Shown here: in pieces, positions 20,001 through 30,790 of the stretch | Position numbering within the stretch: the stretch's first letter is position 1 | How the letters are laid out: each line of letters starts with the position of its first letter | Assembly: GCA_030267965.1 (NCBI GenBank) | Contig: BRYA01000700.1 | Span: 1-31,154, forward strand | Source: Triparma columacea | Lineage: Eukaryota; Sar; Bolidophyceae; Parmales; Triparmaceae | Length of the DNA stretch: 31,154 nt | Direction of reading: 5' to 3' | Position numbers and translations under genes: made by a program | Notes under the pieces: generated by a model | The model's input: the letters and a program-made list of their open reading frames with translations, nothing else | Databases searched by the model: none | What the model was told of the DNA's origin: nothing

Positions 20001-23000
20001 GTGCTTTTCGACGGTCCTGTCGACGCCATCTGGATCGAGAGTATGAATACCGTCCTTGACGACAACAAGAAGCTGTGCTTAATCAGTGGCGAGATCATTT
20101 CTCTCAGTAACGAGATGACTATGATGTTCGAACCCGAAGACTTGGCTGTTGCCTCTCCAGCTACCGTCTCTCGCTGCGGTATGATCTACATGGAGCCCAA
20201 GTCCCTTGGTTTCAACCCCCTCATTGAAAGTTGGCTCGCAAAACTACCGAAGTGCATGAAGAAGCCAAGGTTTACGATCAAGCTGACGACTCTCTGTGAT
20301 ACTTATATTCTCTCCGGCATCCAAATGATGAGGAGGAACTGCGAGGAACCCCTGCCCTCAACCGACAACAACCTTGTTGTCTCCCTTATGAACATTCTTG
20401 ACTGCTACTTCAACGAGTACATCGAGAAGGAGGGCGAGGAGCCCCCGAGCAAGGAGAAGATCGAGGAACTTTACAACGCAATCGAAGGGTTGTTCTTGTT
20501 TGCATTTGTATGGAGCGTGTGCTGCACTGGTAATTCCAAGTCAAGGGCGTTCATGGATAGTTTCTTGAGGAGCGAGACTTTGGCTCATTCCTCCTCGACA
20601 GCTTTCCCAGACGAGGGCGTCATCTTCGACTACCTATATGATCACACCGGAAAGCACACCACGGACCAGAAGCCTGGGTGGGTTGAGTGGATGAAGACAC
20701 AGGACGATTACCTTTTCGACAGTAAGCTTAGCTTCAGCGATCTCATCATCCCCACGTTGGACTCCATCAGGTACACGTACCTCTTGGACGAGCTCATCAA
20801 AAACTCTAAGGGCTGCCTAATGACCGGGCCGACAGGAACCGGAAAGAGCGTGAACATCAATAGGCATCTTCAGTTTGGACTTCCAGATAAGTATGTCCCT
20901 CTTCCCATCATGTTCAGCGCGCAGACGAGCCAGAATGCCACTCAGGACATGATTGATGGCAAGTGCGACAAGAGGAGGAAGGGCGTCTTTGGACCCCCTG
21001 CCGGGAAGGAGTTCGTCATCTTCGTGGACGATGTCAACATGCCTCAGAAGGAGGAGTACGGCGCCCAGCCACCCATAGAGATCTTGAGGCAGTGGTTCGA
21101 CAACGGCGGCTGGTACGACAGGAAAGCCCTGACCTTCAGAAAGATTATCGACTGCATTTACGTTCTTGCCTGCGGCCCCCCTGGTGGTGGAAGGAACCAT
21201 ATAACTGCGAGATACGTGAGACACTTCAACATCATTGGTTACACTGCCATGCAAGACAGCTCTATGTTCCTCATCTTCAATACCATTTTAAGCAACTTCC
21301 TCAACACCTTTGATGACAGCCTGAAGAGCTTCACCGACCCCATCGTTTCCAGCACCATCAACGTCTATAACACCATCCTCGAGGACCTTCGTCCTACTCC
21401 AGCGAAGCCTCACTACACTTACAATCTTCGTGACTTGAGCAAGGTCTTCCAAGGCTTGCTGATGATGAATGCAAGGAAGGTCTCCAACGCCAAGGATATG
21501 GCAAGAATGTGGGTGCACGAGAACAGGAGAGTTTTCGCTGACAGGTTGATCAACAAGGCCGACACCACATGGTTTGACGGACTATTGAAGGAGCAGATGG
21601 ACAAGCACATGGATGGAATGGAATGGGACCCCATGGTCACTGAGACGGAAATCATTTGTGGCGACTACATGGTCCCAGGTGCCGACCCCAAGATTTACGA
21701 GGAAATTAAGGACCTTGACCAGCTTCAGCCTACGATCGAGGAGTATCTCGGCGAGTACAATGCTGAGAGTAAGCAGCCGATGAACCTTGTCATGTTCATG
21801 GACGCCATTGGCCATGTCAGCAGGATCAGCAGGGTCATCAGGCAGCCTCAGGGTAACGCGTTGCTTCTTGGCGTCGGAGGTAGCGGAAGGCAAAGCATGA
21901 GTAGGATGGCCACCTTCATAGCGGACTATCAGTTGACGACCATAGAAATTAGCAAGGGATATGGGCTCACGGAATGGAGGGAGAACATTAAGGAGTGCCT
22001 CCTGACCGCTGGCGTGGATGACAAGCCTGTCACTTTCCTCTTCAATGACGTACAAGTCGTCTTTAGCCAGATGCTCGAGGACGTCAACAGCATCCTTAAC
22101 AGCGGCGACGTGCCTAACTTGTACGGCCCCGAGGAGATGGAGAAGATTTCGGACGCTTGCAAGCCAGAGTGTGCCAAGAAGAGGCTCCCCCCGACGAAGA
22201 TGAACATCTTCAGTCAGTATTTGATAAGGGTGAGGAAGAACATCCACGTCGTTCTCTGCATGAGTCCCCTTGGAGATGCCTTCAGGGAGAGGCTGAGGAT
22301 GTTCCCTAGTATTGTTAATTGCTGCACCATCGATTGGTTCGCTGAGTGGCCCGACGAGGCTTTACAGTCTGTGGCCATGAGATCGTTGACCGAGGGCAAC
22401 TTCAAGCTTGGCGAATCCCTCGATTCGTGCGTTCACTTCGTCAAGGACCTGCACATGGGAGTTTTCGAGAAGAGCAAGGAGTTCTATGAGACGCTTAGGA
22501 GGTACAACTATGTGACCCCTACCTCGTTCTTGGAGGTCCTCAGCACGTACAAGAGCGTCCTCAACACGAAGCAGAAGGAGGTGGGAACCTTGAAGAATAG
22601 GCTTCAGGTCGGTCTGGACAAGCTTTTGAGCACGGCCGAGCAGGTTGGAACCCTACAAATTCAGCTGAGGGAAATGGAGCCTGTGTTAGTCAAGACGCAG
22701 GGAGAAGTGGAGGAGATGATTAAGTACATCGGGGTCGAGAAGGAAGCAGCCGCCATCACGCAGGAGACTGTCGAGAAGGAGGAGGCTGTGGCCCAGGACC
22801 AAGCGGCCGAGACCAAGGCCATTGCAGACGACGCCCAGAGGGACCTCGACGAGGCCCTCCCCGCTCTTGACGAGGCTGTCAAGTGTCTGAAGGAGCTGAA
22901 GAAGTCTGATCTGGACGAGGTCAAGAACCTTGGAAAGCCCCCTGCCGGAGTGAAGCTCACCATGGAGGCCGTGTGCATCATGTTTGGCGTAAAACCAGAG

Positions 23001-26000
23001 AAGATCAACGACCCCGATAATCCCGGCAAGAAGATCAACGACTATTTCAACGTAAGTAAGAAGACGGTGCTGTCTAACAGCAACAAATTGCTTGAGGATC
23101 TGAAAAACTACGACAAGGACAACATCCCTCAAAAGATTATTGAGCAGATCAAACCTTACGTCAAGAATGACGCCTTTACCCCAGACGCAATCAGGAAGGC
23201 CAGTGTGGCGTGCACGGCTATGTGTATGTGGGCGCGGGCGATGTACACGTACCACCAAGTGGTTCTTGTGGTTGAGCCCAAGAAGAAACTGCTCGCGGAG
23301 GCCCAGGCCAGCTTGGCAGTAACCATGGGCAAGTTGAAGGAGGCGCAGGATTCCCTCCAAAAGGTCAAGGACAAGATTGCGTCGCTCGAGTCTGACTTGC
23401 AGGTGAATCTCGACAAGAAGCAGAAGCTCGCTGACGACGTGGAGGAGTGCGGAGCTAGGCTCGTCAGGGCTGAGAAGCTCATTGGAGGGCTCGGCGGGGA
23501 GAGGACGAGGTGGACTGAGAGCTGTGCGGAGCTCGAGGCGAGCTATGATAAGCTGGTTGGCGACTGTTTGGTTAGTGCCGGCGCCATTGCTTACAGCGGA
23601 CCGTTCACGCCTGACTTTAGGAGGGAGCTGAACGATGGTTGGAGGCAGAGGTTGATTGAGTTGAACATTCCTCACTCGGCCGACTGCGATATCGAGAAGA
23701 CGCTAGCTAAACCTGTGGAAATTAGGGCTTGGATGCTTGCTGGTCTCCCAAGTGACGCGCACAGTATCCAGAATGGAATCATTCAGAGCAAGGCGAGGAG
23801 GTACCCTCTCTTCGTTGACCCTCAGGGTCAGGCGAATAAATTCATCAAGAACATGGGTAACGATCCGCACATGAGCGAGAACGGCCTCGACGTGATCAAG
23901 CTTACGGATAAAAACTTCTTGAGGACCCTCGAGAACGGCGTCAGATTTGGAAGGTGGGTTTTGTTGGAGAACATTGGCGAGGCCCTCGATGCGAGTCTCG
24001 AGCCGTTGCTGCTGCAGCAGAGGTTCAAACAAGGCGGTACGGAGATGATCAAGGTCGGGGACGGAACCATCCCATGGAACGACAGCTTTAAGTTCTTTAT
24101 GACCACGAAGCTGCCCAACCCTCACTACCCACCAGAGGTGTGCGTGAAGGTGAGCCTTCTCAACTTCGCTATTACCTTCAGTGGGCTCGAGGATCAGCTC
24201 TTGGGAGTGGCGGTCGTCGAGGAGATGCCTGAGATGGAGGAGAAGAAGAACGCTTTGATGATCCAGAACGCGAGGATGAAGAAGGAGCTGCAGGATATTG
24301 AAGACACAATTTTGGAGAAGCTCAGTAACGCCACCGGAAACATCCTGGATGACCACGAGCTTATCGAGACTCTAGCGAACAGCAAGAGGACGTCCCAGGA
24401 CATCAAGGCAAAGGTCGCCGAGGCCGAGGTCACGGAGAAGGAGATTGACGCCAGTAGGGAGGGCTACAGGCCATGTGCCTTCAGGGGCAGCCTGCTTTAT
24501 TTCTGTGTGAACGAGCTCAACATCATTGACCCCATGTACCAGTACAGTCTCCAGTGGTTCACCGGCCTCTTCATCCAGAGCATCAGGAGCTCTGAGGCCA
24601 GCGATAAGCTGGAGGAGAGGCTTGAGATTTTAGCCAACCACTTCACCTATTACGTCTATCAGAACATCTGCAGGAGTCTCTTTGAGACCCACAAGCTATT
24701 GTTTAGTTTCCTCTTGACGATTAAAATAATGCAGGGCAATAACTTGGTCGACCCTTTGGAGTGGAGGTTCTTGATCAGTGGAAAGGTTTCTACTAGGGTG
24801 GAACTCGAAAATCCCGACACCAACTGGCTGGACGGTAGGATGTGGACAGAGATTCTTCAGCTCAGTACCTTGCCGGCCTTTGAGGGTCTTGCTGCTGACA
24901 TTGCTGCCGACAACGACAAGTGGAGGGAGCTATTTGATGCTCTTGAGCCCGAGAAGATGCCTTTGGTCGGGAAGTGGAACAACGTCCTCAATGACATGCA
25001 GAAGATGTGCGTGCTGAGGACTTTGAGGATCGATAAGCTCCCCGAGAGCATCTTGACTTTTGTCGTCAACAAGATGGGGCAGAAGTACGTCGAGCCGCCG
25101 CCCTTCAACCTTCCCGCGTGCTTCGCCGACAGTAGTCTCATGACTCCTCTGATCTTCGTCCTTACAAAGGGCAGCGATCCTACGAAGGAGTTTTACCAGT
25201 TCGCTCATGAGATGAGGTTCGACAAGAAAGTGAAGGGTCTGAGTCTCGGTCAGGGCCAGGGACCAAAGGCTAAGAAGATGATCGAGGAAGCTGCTCAGAA
25301 GGGAACCTGGGTGTACCTGCAGAACTGCCACTTGTACATCAGTTGGCTGAACACCCTCGAGACCATTACCGAGGACATCACGCCCGACAAGACTCACAAG
25401 GACTTCAGGCTCTGGCTGACTAGTATGCCTTGCCCCCAGTTCCCCGTCAGTATCTTGCAAAATGGCGTCAAGATGACCAATGAGCCCCCCAAGGGAATGA
25501 AGGCCAACTTGAGGAATACGTACTTCAAGCTCAACAATGATAGTTTGAACCTGACCAACAAGCCGAGGGAGTACAAGAAGCTGCTGTTTGCCCTGAGTTT
25601 CTTCCACGCCTGTGCGCAGGAGAGGAGAAAGTTCGGCCCCTTGGGCTGGAACATCCCCTACGAGTTTAACGACACGGACTTGGACATCAGTAAAGGGCAA
25701 TTGGCCTTGTTTTTGGATGGTTACGACGAGGTGCCCTTCCAGGTTCTCTGCATGCTCACAAGTTACATCAACTACGGAGGCAGGGTCACGGACTACATCG
25801 ACATTAGGACGATTGATGTTATTATGAAGAGCTTCTACAACCCTGGGGTGCTTGAGGACGGCTACAAGTTTGATCCTGATGGGCTTTACTACAGTATTGG
25901 GTTCGACGAGAGCAACCCTCACCAGAGCTACGTGGACTACATCGAGAGTCTGCCACTTAGCGCCGGTCCCGGTGTGCATGGAATGCACGAGAATGCCAAC

Positions 26001-26972
26001 ATCAGTTGCGCCAACAGGGAGGCGTTTGAGTTGTTCAACACAATTCTTAGCTTGCAGGCCAGGGACACTAGCAAGGGGGGGGTGAGCAGAGAGGAGATCA
26101 TCGGGCACCAGTGCGAGGTCATTGAGAAGGATCTGAGCAAGAGGGGAAAGTTTGATACGGAGGCGGTGGGGATGCAGTACCCTGTCGTGTACGAGCAGAG
26201 CATGAACACTGTGCTGATCCAGGAGTGCATCAGGTACAATGGGTTGATCGCTGAGATGGAGACCTCATTGCCTCAGCTGCAGAAGGCCTTGAAGGGGCTG
26301 GTGGTCATGAGCGGGGAGTTGGAGGCCATGGGTAACTCTGTTGCCGTGAACCAGGTTCCTGACCAGTGGGCTGACAAGGCGTACCCCAGCATGCAGCCGT
26401 TGGCGGCGTGGAGCGACGATCTCATGGCGAGATTGGACATGATCCTCAAGTGGATTGATGAAGGTGTCCCCACTGTGTTCTGGATAAGCGGGTTCTACTT
26501 CCCCCAGAGTTTCTTGACTGGAAGCAGGCAGAACTATGCGAGGAAGAAGCAGTTTGCGATCGACACCGTGGACTTCGACTTCATCGTCAAGAAGGAAAAG
26601 TGGCAGGACGTAACGGAGGCACCGGAGGACGGGGTTTACATCAGGGGATTGTACCTGGAGGGAGCCAGGTGGAACGAGGACATTGAGAGTCTGGATGATA
26701 GTAGGCCGAAGCAGTTGTACACTGAGATGGCTATGATTCATCTTTCCCCTGTCAAGGACAGACAGATGCCGACCGGAGGCATCTACAGGTGCCCGGCTTA
26801 CAAGATATTGAGCAGGAGGGGGGTGCTCGCGACCACCGGTCACAGTACCAACTTCATCATGTGGATTGAGCTCCCGGCAAAGGGACCTATTTACATCAAC
26901 AACGAGCAACTTGCGGATAACGAGAAGTGGATCAAGGCCGGGGTGGGCTTGTTCACGAGTTTGACGTATTAG
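14037..26972 (+). CDS. Axonemal inner-arm dynein heavy chain (DNAH1/DNAH3/DNAH7-type), four exons
   Basis: Exons 14037-14229, 14317-15449, 15533-15734 and 15808-26972 give 4,230 residues, the size of single-headed inner-arm dyneins. All three introns (87, 83 and 73 nt) keep frame. The tail (about 1-1500) carries P-R-K-I-E-I-E-R-K-K-R-L, typical of this group. ATP sites are AAA1 G-P-A-G-T-G-K-T (from residue 1545, nt 18912), AAA2 G-P-T-G-G-G-K-S (1826), AAA3 G-P-T-G-T-G-K-S (2183) and AAA4 G-V-G-G-S-G-R-Q-S (2531). The coiled-coil stalk with its microtubule-binding tip spans about 2754-3084, and AAA5-6 plus the C-terminal domain follow. The product powers flagellar bending, so the organism has motile flagella at some stage. 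All introns lie in the first 1.8 kb, and exon 4 is 11.2 kb long. Codon choice changes sharply along exon 4. Confidence 0.97.
15512..15528 (+). repeat. 17-nt recurrent motif at the acceptor of dynein intron 2
   Basis: CTTTCGTTTCGCTCATC followed immediately by GCAG and exon 3. It occupies the polypyrimidine-tract position of the intron 15450-15532. Confidence 0.6.
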
Positions 26973-27213
26973 GGGGGGGGGGTGTGGCGAGCGAAGTGAG
27001 CCTCGGGGTGAAGGGGGGAGGGGTAGTTTGGGGGTGGGGGGCAATAGAATTCTGTCTGTAAAAATGATTTGACAACTTCAATGAAAAATTGGTTATACGG
27101 AGATGGGGCTTTTGTCTTTGCGCGCGGCGAGCGCAGCGAGCCGAAGACCGCAGTTCCAAAATTCAGAGGCTCAAAAGTGAAGAGAAAGGGTCAAAATAAC
27201 AAAATTGAGGCTG
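26973..27213. other. Short G-rich spacer between dynein and COX11, with two copies of the 17-nt motif
   Basis: The dynein stop is followed at once by 11 G and further G-rich sequence, so this part of the dynein 3' end is strongly purine-skewed. Two reverse-oriented motif copies lie at 26987-27003 (GGCGAGCGAAGTGAGCC) and 27126-27142 (GGCGAGCGCAGCGAGCC). The COX11 promoter must also fit here. No gene was seen. Confidence 0.6.
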
Positions 27214-28356
27214 ATGCAAATATCTTCTTTATCCCTTCGTCGCCTCGGTTCTGTGGCCCGCCATCGTAGCTTATACGGTAACAGAGCACATTACAATAAT
27301 CCTTCATCATCATACCCCTCAATTGGTCCTCCAAGTGGAGGGAATCGTCGAGGCAGAATTATGGAAAATGGAATTAGAAGAAAAACAACATATTCACAAC
27401 AAACTAGACAATCAACAAATGACAAGAACATTAACATGGCAATGTATATGACAGCTATTGTTATAGGAGTAGTAGGAGGAACATATGGTGAGAGAAAATT
27501 GGAGAGATAAAATGTGACTCGAGGGGGGTGGGAGATGGGGTGGGGGATGATGGGGGACAGGATATGTTATGGGGGCGGGGGACACAACAAACCGCACTAA
27601 CACATAAACATAGCATCCGTACCACTTTATAAGGTCTTCTGTCAACGCACTGGCTTCGGTGGAACAACCCAGAGGGCAGATGATAGGGAGGTAAAGGAGG
27701 ACAAGAAGAGCAAGCTAATGGGAAAGCTCTACGAAATGAGCAACGCACCAGCTGATAAGAAGAAGCAGGGGCACACATGGACAGATGAAGGTGAGGCGTA
27801 TGGGGGGGGGGGTTCGAGGTGCGATTCTTGAAACGCTCTTTTCAACATCGTGTTGAGGTTTACACGCGGTCGCCTTAATTCTCACCTATACCCCCCCCCC
27901 CCGCCCCCCTCCCCCCCACCTCCAGAGCAAGCCTCCCGGCTAGCCACCCTAAAGCCCGTCCCCAACGCTCCCCTAATAACCGTAACCTTTGACTCCAACG
28001 TTTCCTCCACAACCCCCTTCAAGTTCAAGCCCGCCACCCGTTCCGTCTCCGTCGTCGGTGGCGAGACAGCCCTCGCCTTCTTCACCTGCAAGAACCAGTC
28101 CACCTCCCCAGTAACAGGCGTAGCGACCTACAACGTGTACCCACCCAAGGCGGGACTATACTTTAACAAGGTACAGTGCTTCTGCTTCGAGGAGCAGAGG
28201 CTATTGGGGGGGGAGGAGGTGGACATGCCGGTGCTGTTCTACATCGACCCGGAGTTCTACGAGGATGATCAGCTGGACGGAGTTCAGGATGTTACGCTGA
28301 GCTACACATTCTTCAAGACTGACGAGGAGGACGAGGACGAGGACGAGGACGAGTAA
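27214..28356 (+). CDS. COX11: Cytochrome c oxidase assembly protein COX11 (copper chaperone for CuB), three exons
   Basis: Exons 27214-27487, 27614-27790 and 27926-28356 encode 293 residues. Both introns (126 nt with a CTAAC branch site; 135 nt with a long C tract) are phase 1 and keep frame. The start at 27214 gives an Arg/Ser-rich presequence suited to mitochondrial import. One membrane span follows (about 76-91), then S-V-P-L-Y-K-V-F-C-Q-R-T-G-F-G-G-T with Cys101. Exon 3 is the beta-sandwich domain with the copper-binding pair Cys235/Cys237 in Q-C-F-C-F-E-E-Q and the ending I-D-P-E-F then L-S-Y-T-F-F. COX11 sits in the inner membrane facing the intermembrane space and delivers copper to the CuB site of COX1. 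Oddities are an extra linker of ~35 charged residues after the first copper-region segment and a run of Asp/Glu at the very end. Exon 1 is A-rich and exon 3 C-rich. Confidence 0.95.
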
Positions 28357-28479
28357 GGGGAGGAGGAGGAGGAGAGGAGCGGATAGAATATATAGTGTTG
28401 TTATGTTAAGTAGACTGATTTTTGATTGTGTGTGTTATTATGCAAAGGGGCGGCATGTTGCCGGGTGTTGAGGTATGTG

Positions 28480-29466
28480 TTACCCCAACATGTTAAGGTT
28501 GATCCCACTGCTGGACTGCATAATAACGGTAGACTTGGGCCTACCCTTGGTCGCGTCAAGCATCGAGTCGATCTCCTCCTGTTCCTTCGTCCCGTGCGAG
28601 CACATAACGATGCTCCTGAGCTCGCAGTTCCCGGCGACACGGTGAAGGTTCTCCTGGTCCTGCTTGCAAAGCTGGCCCCCGAACTGCTGGAACAAGTGGC
28701 GGAGGAAGCTGCTGTGAGTTACGACTGCGATGCACTTCTCGGGCCTCCTGTTTAGCCACTCTAAGAAACCCGTAGCCCTCTTGCAGCAGTGCTCGTCGCT
28801 CTCCCTCTCCTCAGAGTAGAAGACGTCCTCGTCGTTAGCCACCTCCGAGAAGTCAAAATCAGGGAACTCCGGGTATATCGACGTTATCGACCGTCTCCCG
28901 TCGCAAACGTACTCCCCCCAACGCTCCCGGCACTCCTCGCGGACCAGAACACGGGGGGCGGGGAGATCGTAATCCTGACCCGTAAGAGCGTCAGTGCGGT
29001 GGCACTTGGCGTCCATGAAGTCGGGCTTACCGGGCTGCCTACCTCTCTTGAATATGTGCCTCGCCGTCTCCAGGGTCCTGGTCAAAGGGCTCACAACGAC
29101 CAGGTCTGAGGGAGGAGGGTTAGGCGCGTGGTACTTTGGCGATCCTTTAAGCTATCCTTGTAAGCATGTCCTCATCTCACCGAAGTGCGTGAAGCTGCGG
29201 CCCTGGGAAGGGCGGGTTGACAGGTGAGATCGGAGACGTACTGCCTGGTCGATTCCCTTCTCCGTAAGCCTGGCATCGTAGAGCGGGTGGTCCCTAGGGT
29301 CACCGTCTGTCCTTAAACAGTCCGTTCCCCCGGTCTCTTTCGTCGCGACGTTGTGGTGACCCTCGGCGTGACGAATGAAGTGGATCTTCTTCGTTCGAGA
29401 TGAGAGGTATAGGGAGAAACCAGAGGTAGGGGGACCGAGGGAGAACTCAAAATTATCATTCTGCAT
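28480..29466 (-). CDS. Histidine phosphatase family protein (phosphoglycerate-mutase-like), two exons
   Basis: Exons on the minus strand are 29466-29181 and 29105-28480, for 303 residues. The 75-nt intron (GTGAGA...CTCAG, with CCTAACCC as branch site) joins F-D-L-V-V-V-S-P-L-T-R-T-L-E-T-A, the expected second strand of the family. The catalytic R-H-A-E-G lies at residues 32-36 (phospho-accepting His33), and the late second His is in V-V-T-H-S-S-F-L-R-H-L. Residues in between (E-E-C-R-E-R-W-G) fit phosphatases of the branch found in fungi, plants and algae. The substrate could be a sugar phosphate, nucleotide or protein and cannot be told from sequence. No targeting signal is obvious. The gene converges with COX11, leaving 123 bp between the stops. 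Confidence 0.9.
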
Positions 29467-29730
29467 TTATTATTAGACGTTCTGACTGAGGGGTTGGATG
29501 GGAATGCAAGGGATTAGCGACTTAGTGGAAAATAGGGAGAAAAGTTGGAGGTGTCGGGGGGCTTTTTTGCTGGTTCTTGTTTCAAAGCGATATTCACGTA
29601 AAAATTGGGGAACAACGAGTGAGTACAAGGTTGAAAAGTAAACCTACAGTATTTCAATACGGTAAAAAATGCTTTTAATGGGCGAAATTTGGGTTGGGAG
29701 ATTGTGTAAAGGGCCAAGGGGAGAGTGTTT

Positions 29731-29751
29731 CAATGTTCAATGTTCAATGTT
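29731..29751 (+). repeat. Three tandem copies of CAATGTT
   Basis: A 7-bp unit repeated exactly three times in A/T-rich DNA upstream of the histidine phosphatase. It is probably slippage; no function is visible. Confidence 0.9.
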
Positions 29752-29857
29752 CTGGGAATGGGAAAATGATATCTTGTTTTCGTGTTTTTTCTCTCTCTTA
29801 TTTTCGTGCTGCCTCTCTCTCTCTTTCCCCCTCCTCTCCCCACTCCCTCTTTCCTCC

Positions 29858-30319
29858 TCATCTCCCCCCCCCCCCTCCCATCAACCAGTGAGCGGCATAA
29901 CCTTCAACTACCTCTACAGAGAGAGGAGTAACCCAACCTGAACCTGAGTTATCTATCACGAATGATACCTTAGGATTCCTACCTAACATTGACGAGTAGC
30001 ATTCAACACTTCCCTGTTTTATATGAGCGAGATGAAGTTCTCTGAATACTCCGGAACCACCTGGTTTACCGAGTATTATCCTGTGTGTTGTTAGAGTCAA
30101 CGCATCTACAAACTCCCTATACTCAGATGAAGAATTTGGGGGTGAAGCACGGACCTCGCAGTTAGGTGTGAGAGATAGTTGCACCTCGTTTGAGGAGTTT
30201 AGGGTTGAGTATTGGGTACCTGTAGAGGTTAGACCAGTGTGGGGGGATGAGAGGAGAATTGGGAGACCAGAGGAGGTGGAGGGACAGGGGGGGAGAAGGG
30301 TGGAGGGTTTGAATGTCAT
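29858..30319 (-). CDS. GLUE/PH-like domain protein resembling the N-terminus of ESCRT-II subunit VPS36, possibly partial
   Basis: Frame of 153 codons with ATG at 30319. Residues ~43-118 match the pattern of VPS36 GLUE domains: N-E-V-x-L-S-L, then L-T-L-T-T-H-R-I-I-L, a hydrophobic L-H-L-A-H-I strand, and L-G-R-N-P-K-V-S-F. GLUE domains bind phosphoinositides and ubiquitin at endosomes. The last ~30 residues are unlike the family and end in poly-Gly read through a C/G homopolymer, so the true exon probably stops earlier or the gene is broken. VPS36 normally carries two C-terminal winged-helix domains, and only ~390 bp separate this frame from the next gene on the same strand; I found no such domains there. 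It could be a stand-alone GLUE protein, a pseudogene or a misassembly. The antisense frame at 30168-30404 looks less protein-like. Confidence 0.45.
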   Translation of the reverse strand: MTFKPSTLLPPCPSTSSGLPILLSSPHTGLTSTGTQYSTLNSSNEVQLSLTPNCEVRASPPNSSSEYREFVDALTLTTHRIILGKPGGSGVFRELHLAHIKQGSVECYSSMLGRNPKVSFVIDNSGSGWVTPLSVEVVEGYAAHWLMGGGGGR

Positions 30320-30790
30320 GTTTTATGGTGAGATAAGGGGGGATGAGATAAGGGAGAGGGGGATGAGATATTATGATGAGTTTTGCAACGCTTTTTCGAT
30401 TTGAATAGACTAAATGAAAGCTCTCGTTAACGCTGTTCTAACGGTACCTTCAGATTGTCTAAAAAGGCGTAAACAGAGGAGAAATAGCGATGGAAAGAGG
30501 AGAAAGAGCGATGGAAAGAGGAGAAAGAGGAGAAGGGAACAGCGACGGGAACAGCGACGGGAACAGCGACACAGAGACAGGGAAGGGAGGGAAGAAGAGG
30601 AAGAAGGGGGAGGGGGACGGGAAGAAGAAGAAGAAAAGGAACAGGATCAGGGACGAGAATCGTGGAAGGATCGATGTTGGAGAGGAAATTGACTCTAATT
30701 GAAGACTAAATGGTATGATAATCCTGTATATGGAATTATAAGAAGGTTAAGTCCAATTTATAGGAGAATTAAGCTATAGTACGGATAGTA
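30320..30790. other. Intergenic region with purine-rich tandem repeats
   Basis: The first 100 bp are the likely leader and promoter of the GLUE-like gene. Beyond 30470 the + strand is purine-rich, with two short tandem arrays and AAGAAG/GGAGGG runs. The frames here encode only Arg/Glu/Lys/Gly low-complexity peptides, so I do not call a gene. An A/T-rich tail (30710-30780) has a short open stretch reading K-W-Y-D-N-P-V-Y-G then Arg-rich, ending in TAG; it could be a small terminal exon but has no clear splice partner. A TAGTAC-GGATA-GTACTA hairpin lies at about 30777-30793. Confidence 0.45.
30476..30570 (+). repeat. Two adjacent tandem arrays (21-bp and 12-bp units)
   Basis: A 21-bp unit beginning GAGGAGAAA at 30476, 30497 and, partly, 30518 is followed directly by three exact copies of GGGAACAGCGAC at 30535-30570. 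Both units are multiples of three, but the local frames look non-coding. Confidence 0.85.

Noticed and set aside
22686..26108. Long frames on the minus strand inside the dynein gene (for example 22686-23675 and 24930-26108)
   Set aside because: They are antisense shadows of a strongly conserved coding exon, opened by its codon bias; their translations resemble no protein family.
29669..29941. Plus-strand frame ending V-S-G-I-T-F-N-Y-L-Y-R-E-R, preceded by a strong C/T tract and CAG
   Set aside because: The tract looks like an acceptor, but no upstream plus-strand exon exists between it and the opposing histidine phosphatase, and the segment is antisense to the better-supported GLUE-like frame.
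30414..30702. Arg/Lys/Glu-rich frames in the purine-rich repeats
   Set aside because: Low-complexity translation of tandem repeats in two overlapping frames, with no splice partner or family match.
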